Source of the DNA: Erwinia typographi
GTDB taxonomy: Bacteria > Pseudomonadota > Gammaproteobacteria > Enterobacterales > Enterobacteriaceae
Length of the DNA stretch: 64,000 nucleotides
Assembly (NCBI RefSeq): GCF_000773975.1
Contig: NZ_JRUQ01000044.1
Coordinates: forward strand, 94,696 to 158,695
Direction of reading: 5' to 3'
Shown here: piece after piece, positions 59,616 through 64,000 of the stretch
Position numbering within the stretch: position 1 is the stretch's first letter
Layout of the letters: each line of letters starts with the position of its first letter
Position numbers and translations under genes: made by a program
Notes under the pieces: generated by a model
Database searches by the model: none
What the model saw: only the letters and a program-made list of their open reading frames with translations
Told to the model about the DNA's origin: nothing

Positions 59616-60103
59616 GACTGGCCGCCAGGGGCTGAAGCCTGATAAGCCGACGTCGGCCCTTTATGGTTCGTTTTCATCGCGTCCTCAATTTCCGGCGGCG
59701 TGTATTTTTCATCATGTTTCGCCAGCACTTCTTTCGCATTCACCAGGTTGCCCTCTTCCAGCACGCCCTGCGCTACCACGCCCTGCCCTTCGCGGAACAG
59801 GTCAGGCAGAATGCCGAGATAGCTGACGCTGATAACGCCGTTGCCGTCATACAGCTTGAAGGAGACCTGAAGCGTGTGCGGGTCGCGCCTGACGCTGCCC
59901 GGCATCACCATGCCGCCAACGCGCAGGCGCTCGCCCGGCTCGGGCTTGCGGTGAGCCTCACCTTTGCCGTTGAGAATTTCACTGGGCGTATAGAAAAGGT
60001 CGATGTTTGAACGCAGCGCGTACATCACCAAAGAGGTGGCAAGGCCGAGCCCCACCAGGATCGCGACCACCACGATCAGTCGGCTTTTACGGCGGGGGTT
60101 CAC
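59612..60103 (-). CDS. ccmE: heme chaperone CcmE
   Basis: 163 residues. N-terminal anchor and periplasmic OB fold. His130 in [14 protein letters not shown] is the covalent heme-binding residue, with the following Tyr134. Overlaps ccmD by four bases. Confidence 0.97.
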   Translation of the reverse strand: MNPRRKSRLIVVVAILVGLGLATSLVMYALRSNIDLFYTPSEILNGKGEAHRKPEPGERLRVGGMVMPGSVRRDPHTLQVSFKLYDGNGVISVSYLGILPDLFREGQGVVAQGVLEEGNLVNAKEVLAKHDEKYTPPEIEDAMKTNHKGPTSAYQASAPGGQS

Positions 60104-60333
60104 GGTTGCTCTCCTGCGGCTTCTCCGGCGATTTTTTTACTTTTGGCGGCGTGAATACGGCGTTCCCTCGACTGCCGCTGGCGGATGGCGTTCAGCAGAC
60201 GGCGGCGCTGGACAATCGTATGCAATACCAGCCCGGTAAGAGCAATCAGCGTGCAGGCCACCGCCAGCCAGACGTAAAAGGCGTAGCCGCCCATCGCGAA
60301 GAACGCCGGCCAGGAGGAGAAAGCTGGCGTCAT
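60100..60333 (-). CDS. ccmD: heme exporter small protein CcmD
   Basis: 77 residues with one TM helix ([20 protein letters not shown]) and a basic cytoplasmic tail ([17 protein letters not shown]). Needed to release holo-CcmE from CcmABC. Start at 60333 overlaps the ccmC stop as ATGA. Confidence 0.93.
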   Translation of the reverse strand: MTPAFSSWPAFFAMGGYAFYVWLAVACTLIALTGLVLHTIVQRRRLLNAIRQRQSRERRIHAAKSKKIAGEAAGEQP

Positions 60334-61073
60334 GCGCTGCGCCCTCCTTTCGCGGCCACGTCGGCCACCCACGGGCGGTTACGCTCGGTAAACAGGATCA
60401 GGTTGCGCAGGCGCATCAGCGTCAGAGAGATAAACACCAGCAGATAGCCGAGGATCGACCAGCGCAGCGGCGTGCGCATACTGGGGTCAATCGCCTGCTG
60501 AAGCATACCGGAAGAGCCCTGGTGCAGCGTGTTCCACCACTGCACCGAGTAATGAATAATCGGCAGATTAACCACCCCCACCAGGATCAGTATCCCGGCG
60601 GCCCGCCCCGCCATCCGGCGGTCGTCGAAGGCGTTGTACAGGGCAATCACGCCCATATAAAGGAACAGCAGCACCAGCTCGGAGGTGAGGCGGGCATCCC
60701 AAATCCACCAGGTGCCCCACATTGGCTTGCCCCAGGCGGAGCCAGTGATCAGCGCGATAAAGGTAAAAACGGCGCCGACCGGCGCCATCGCCGCCGCGGC
60801 CAGATCCGCCGTTTTCCACTGCCAGACCAGGCCAGTAAATGCCGCGATAGCCATTGAGGCATAGATACCCATTGACCACATAGCGGCCGGGACATGGATA
60901 TAGATGATGCGATAGCTGTTGCCCTGCTGATAATCGGCCGGCGCGAAACCAAATCCCCAAATCCAGCCGAGCAGCAGCGTGACGATGCCCAGCACCGCGA
61001 ACCAGGGCAGTAAACGACCGCATAAGCGGTACAGCCGCTCAGGCTTACCGAGTTGATGTAACCATTTCCACAT
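60330..61073 (-). CDS. ccmC: heme exporter protein CcmC
   Basis: 247 residues, six TM helices, WWD motif WGTWWIWDARLTSELVLLF. Loads heme onto CcmE. I use the ATG at 61073, which aligns with the E. coli start MWK; a GTG five codons upstream is the alternative. Ribosome-site signals are weak for both. Confidence 0.94.
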   Translation of the reverse strand: MWKWLHQLGKPERLYRLCGRLLPWFAVLGIVTLLLGWIWGFGFAPADYQQGNSYRIIYIHVPAAMWSMGIYASMAIAAFTGLVWQWKTADLAAAAMAPVGAVFTFIALITGSAWGKPMWGTWWIWDARLTSELVLLFLYMGVIALYNAFDDRRMAGRAAGILILVGVVNLPIIHYSVQWWNTLHQGSSGMLQQAIDPSMRTPLRWSILGYLLVFISLTLMRLRNLILFTERNRPWVADVAAKGGRSA

Positions 61074-61131
61074 TATTATTTTGCTCACATAAAAAAGAAA
61101 AGCGTTCTGGTCTTTATTATTAAAATGTCTG

Positions 61132-61791
61132 TTAGTGCACGCTGACCCGCAATGCGGCAGCCGTAGCGAACGGTGCCAGCGTGGCGCTGCCCACCAGCAG
61201 AGCGCCTAAAATAGCCAGGTAGCCGTCAATCGGTAATCCCATACCGGCAGCGTCTATGGCTGCGCTGGCAAAGATCAGCACCGGAACCGCCAGCGGCAGA
61301 ACCAGTAAACTCAGTAATACGCCGCCGCGACGCAGCCCCACCGTTAATCCGACGCCTATCGCGCCAAGGAAGCTCAGGGTTGGCGTGCCCAGCAGCAGGG
61401 TCAGCGCCATCGCGCGCCAGCTGGCAAAGTCCAGCGAAAGCAGCAGCGCCGCCAGCGGTGACAGCAGCAGCAGCGGCAGCCCGGTGATCACCCAGTGAGC
61501 GGCCACTTTCCCCAGAACAGTGATGGGTAGCGGCGTGGGTAGCAGCAGTAGCTGTTCCAGCGAACCATCCAGAAAGTCATCGCGAAACAGGCGTTCGAGC
61601 GCCAGCAGCGACGAGAGCAGCGCGGCGACCCAGACGATACCCGGCGCAATTCTGGCCAGCAGTTGCGGCTCCGGGCCAATTCCCAACGGGAACAGAGTAA
61701 TGACGATCAGAAAAAACCACAGCGGATTGATGATTTCGGCACCGCTACGAAACGCAATGCGCAGTTCACGCTTAAACACTCGCCAAAACAT
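61132..61791 (-). CDS. ccmB: heme exporter protein CcmB
   Basis: 219 residues, six TM helices; membrane subunit of the CcmAB ABC unit (FRSGAEIINPLWFFLIVITL, LLLLPTPLPITVLGKVAAHW). One-base overlap with ccmA. Confidence 0.95.
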   Translation of the reverse strand: MFWRVFKRELRIAFRSGAEIINPLWFFLIVITLFPLGIGPEPQLLARIAPGIVWVAALLSSLLALERLFRDDFLDGSLEQLLLLPTPLPITVLGKVAAHWVITGLPLLLLSPLAALLLSLDFASWRAMALTLLLGTPTLSFLGAIGVGLTVGLRRGGVLLSLLVLPLAVPVLIFASAAIDAAGMGLPIDGYLAILGALLVGSATLAPFATAAALRVSVH

Positions 61792-62411
61792 CAGACTACC
61801 TCCGAAGAGGTGAGGCGAATTTTGCGAACTGTGCGCTGCGCGGCCGGTAAATCCTGATGCGTTGTTAAAATTACCGCGCCGCCGTTCTCAGCATGGCGGC
61901 TGAATAACGTCATCAGTTTCTCCACGCCGGACTTGTCGATCGCCGTTAGCGGTTCATCCAGGATCCACAATGGCGAACGGCTTAGCCACAGCCGGGCCAG
62001 CGCGACTCTACGCTGCTGCCCCGCCGAAAGCTGCGCGACGGCCACATCTTCGAATCCCACCAAATCCACTTCTTCCAGCGCCGCCATCAGCGACGCTTGC
62101 GGCTGACTGGCATGGTAAAAATGCAAATTTTCGCGCGCCGTCAGTATCGCCTTCACCCCCGGCTGATGGCCCAGGTAAAGCAGGACGGAATGCCAGATTT
62201 CGCGCTGATGTCGGACTGGCTGCTGCTGCCAGAGCACCTCGCCCTGCTCTGCCCGGCTCAGCCCGGCGAGGATACGCAGCAGTGAGGTTTTCCCCGCGCC
62301 ATTCGCCCCTTCAATCTGGACAATATCGCCCGCTGAAACGGTAAAACTGAGGTCGCTGAACAGCGTGCGTTCGTCGCGTACGCAGGTCAAATGGTTAGCT
62401 TCCAACATCAA
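61791..62411 (-). CDS. ccmA: heme exporter ATPase CcmA
   Basis: 206 residues. Walker [10 protein letters not shown], signature [14 protein letters not shown], Walker [12 protein letters not shown]. Its ATP hydrolysis releases heme-loaded CcmE from CcmC. First gene of the nine-gene operon; the 240-base region upstream is shared with divergent yfdC. Confidence 0.96.
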   Translation of the reverse strand: MMLEANHLTCVRDERTLFSDLSFTVSAGDIVQIEGANGAGKTSLLRILAGLSRAEQGEVLWQQQPVRHQREIWHSVLLYLGHQPGVKAILTARENLHFYHASQPQASLMAALEEVDLVGFEDVAVAQLSAGQQRRVALARLWLSRSPLWILDEPLTAIDKSGVEKLMTLFSRHAENGGAVILTTHQDLPAAQRTVRKIRLTSSEVV

Positions 62412-62651
62412 AAAGGTTCGCGCTTAAAAAGAGTTGGGCGAAATAGTACCACAGGCAATCAGTTCATCGCAGCCTGCCGACGGTCAGCATCGCGCTACTT
62501 TGCAGGCATTATGCCCTTTATGCGTCACAAATCGCGCAAAAACCTGTTGCAGTTAAAAGTTTGTTACTTTTTAGCCAGAACTTCATAACATTTTATCTCC
62601 CCGGGAAACCCGCTACGCTTAAAAGAAACAACACCGCTGGGAAAAAGAATA

Positions 62652-63560
62652 ATGATTAAGAAACAGGATGATGGCGAAGTCGAAAGCAAAGAGAGTGAAC
62701 AGGGTGAAGAAATAGAGGTGGATGAGGACGTTCTTCCCTCGCGCGCCGCCGCCGTCCATGAGCAGATCCGCCAGGAAGGGGAAAAGGAATTGGAACGTGA
62801 TGGCCTGGCCCTGCTGTTTTCCGCCATTGCGGCGGGGCTTTCCATGGGGGCTTCGCTGATGGCTAAGGGCATTTTTCAGGTCAACCTGGAGGGCGTGCCG
62901 GGCGCATTTCTTCTGGAGAACCTCGGCTACACCTTCGGCTTTATCATCGTGATCATGGCGCGCCAGCAGCTATTTACCGAAAACACGGTGACCGCCGTGC
63001 TGCCGATTATGCACAAACCCACCGGCAGCAATCTGCTGTTGTTGCTGCGTCTGTGGGGCATTGTGCTTGGCGGCAATCTGACAGGCACCGGGCTGGCCTC
63101 GCTGGCCTTCAGCCATATGCCTGTTTTTGATGGCGCCACAAAACAAGCCTTTGTCGCCATCAGTCAAAAGGTGATGGAGAATCCCCCAGGAGAGATGTTT
63201 GCCAACGCCGTGGTATCCGGCTGGATCATCGCCACCATGGTATGGATGTTCCCTTCAGCCGGCGCCGCAAAAATCTGGGTGATTATTCTGATGACCTGGC
63301 TGGTGGCGCTGGGCGATTTGGCGCATATCGTCGTTGGCTCGGTTGAGGTGCTGTACCTGGTATTTAATGGTCTTATCAGCTGGCATGAATTCCTCTGGCC
63401 GTTCGCCCTGCCGACCCTTGCAGGTAACATTATTGGCGGCACCTTTATCTTTGCGGTGATTAGCCACGCGCAGATCCGCAACGATATGAGCACTAAAGCC
63501 AGGGCAAAAGCAAAGGCCGACGCCAAAGCTCAGGCAAAAAAGCAAGATAATGTTAGGTAA
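62652..63560 (+). CDS. yfdC: formate/nitrite transporter family protein YfdC
   Basis: 302 residues. Charged N terminus (about 1-55, acidic, then EKELERDG), six TM helices of the FNT family (GLSMGASLMAKGIFQVNLEG; FIIVIMARQQLFTENTVTAV), and an Ala/Lys-rich tail. A channel-like anion transporter by family; substrate not proven. In K-12 it precedes argW, as here. Confidence 0.94.
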   Translation: MIKKQDDGEVESKESEQGEEIEVDEDVLPSRAAAVHEQIRQEGEKELERDGLALLFSAIAAGLSMGASLMAKGIFQVNLEGVPGAFLLENLGYTFGFIIVIMARQQLFTENTVTAVLPIMHKPTGSNLLLLLRLWGIVLGGNLTGTGLASLAFSHMPVFDGATKQAFVAISQKVMENPPGEMFANAVVSGWIIATMVWMFPSAGAAKIWVIILMTWLVALGDLAHIVVGSVEVLYLVFNGLISWHEFLWPFALPTLAGNIIGGTFIFAVISHAQIRNDMSTKARAKAKADAKAQAKKQDNVR

Positions 63561-63588
63561 ACCCGTTTTGGGCAATGGCTGGAGGTTA

Positions 63589-63618
63589 GCAGCAGGCGGA
63601 CACGTCTGCTGCCTTTCT
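63589..63618. terminator. terminator between yfdC and the small membrane-protein gene
   Basis: GCAGCAGGCG / CGTCTGCTGC (10 pairs, one wobble), loop GACA, followed by CTTTCT. Weak T-tract; lies between convergent genes. Confidence 0.55.
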
Positions 63619-63624
63619 CCGCCG

Positions 63625-63726
63625 CTAATTAAACATTGCCCAGGTGCTGGCGTAAAATGTGCCTGCATAAGCCACGTAGGCCAGCCAAATCAGGGTGATA
63701 ACCGCAAGGGACAGTTTCATAGACAT
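63625..63726 (-). CDS. 33-residue single-pass membrane protein, unrecognised
   Basis: Reads MSMKLSLAVITLIWLAYVAY then AGTFYASTWAMFN. One hydrophobic helix of about 18 residues (LSLAVITLIWLAYVAYAG) after a short MSMK start, with a polar aromatic tail: positive-inside suggests the N terminus in the cytoplasm. AAGAGG lies seven bases before the ATG, an excellent ribosome site, and a hairpin follows the stop. I do not recognise the family. Small proteins of this shape often modulate larger membrane complexes; no function is claimed. Confidence 0.72.
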   Translation of the reverse strand: MSMKLSLAVITLIWLAYVAYAGTFYASTWAMFN

Positions 63727-63942
63727 CGTCTTACCTCTTCAGGGCGTCAGGGTTCAGCAGTGGAGTGACTTTGCTTTACATTAGGCCTGTAAAAAGAGGG
63801 GAATATTGATCCAGAGCAAGTATCGCCAATTTAGCCTTGAGACCTTACGGCGCTAAAGCATGTTGAGATCAAATTCGTCGGTAAGAAAATGGATAAAACG
63901 CCGCCAACTGGCGACAAAACCAGCAGTCAGGCGGGTAAGTGG
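63727..63942. other. gap between small gene and argW promoter
   Basis: No gene or clear regulatory element seen. Contains the upstream region of the small minus-strand gene, including TTTACA about 60 bases before its ATG as a possible -35. Confidence 0.5.
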
Positions 63943-63971
63943 TTAATCTGCGGCTAAAAGCGCGCTATACT
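63943..63971 (+). promoter_or_regulatory. argW promoter
   Basis: TTAATC, 17-base spacer, TATACT, then a GC-rich discriminator (GCCCGCCGC) directly before the tRNA. The GC discriminator is typical of stringently controlled stable-RNA promoters. Confidence 0.7.
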
Positions 63972-63981
63972 GCCCGCCGCT

Positions 63982-64000
63982 GTCTCCTTAGTTAAATGGA
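63982..64000 (+). tRNA. argW: tRNA-Arg (CCU), 5' end only, cut by window end
   Basis: The last 19 bases, GTCTCCTTAGTTAAATGGA, match the first 19 of E. coli argW except for two positions in the acceptor stem. The acceptor strand, D-stem start and D-loop TTAAATGGA are visible; the anticodon lies outside the window. Position after yfdC is as in K-12. Confidence 0.85.

Overview
The window is chromosomal DNA from an enterobacterium. From ackA at the left edge to the first bases of tRNA-Arg(CCU) (argW) at the right, gene content and order follow the Escherichia coli K-12 segment ackA-pta ... his transport ... purF ... fabB ... fad ... argW, with protein lengths near those of E. coli. The GC-rich coding sequence (judged by eye, not counted), the absence of several K-12 genes (yfcE, yfcG, folX, argT, the yfcO-V fimbrial genes) and several inserted transport cassettes suggest a member of the Erwiniaceae or a close relative. 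Genus cannot be fixed from the sequence alone.

Layout. 1-2.75 kb: end of ackA, then pta. 2.77-10.3 kb: an inserted amine/GABA module with a PotA-like ATPase, a MocR regulator, a PuuE-type aminotransferase, a periplasmic binding protein and two permeases; the first permease is interrupted by an in-frame TAA. 10.3-16.7 kb: yfcD, yfcF, yfcH, the histidine importer hisJQMP behind a sigma-54/NtrC control region, and ubiX. 16.8-26.0 kb: purF-cvpA (PurR box), dedD, folC, accD, dedA, truA, usg, pdxB. 26.1-32.2 kb: AraC regulator with divergent EamA exporter, flk, rhodanese with divergent second MocR regulator, yfcJ. 32.9-39.5 kb: a sugar ABC importer operon with a D-ribulokinase-type FGGY kinase and a YjbR-like protein. 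39.5-48.8 kb: fabB, mnmC, yfcL, epmC, yfcA, mepA, aroC, prmB, smrB, sixA. 48.9-55.4 kb: fadJ, fadI, yfcZ, fadL, mlaA. 55.4-62.4 kb: a complete ccmABCDEFGHI cytochrome c maturation operon. 62.6-64 kb: yfdC, an unrecognised 33-codon membrane-protein gene, and the start of argW.

How the parts work together. The fatty-acid genes look like one regulon: FadR-like operators lie at fabB, fadI and fadL, and fabB also carries an adjacent FabR-like palindrome. The his importer looks nitrogen-controlled. All three binding-protein genes of ABC systems in the window are followed within about 15 bases by a strong stem-loop, which could set high binding-protein to permease ratios. The least conventional unit is the 32.9-39.0 kb cassette, which I read as import and phosphorylation of a pentulose, most likely D-ribulose. 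The small membrane-protein gene beside argW is the best candidate for something undescribed. I saw no CRISPR array, insertion sequence, phage gene or rRNA gene.
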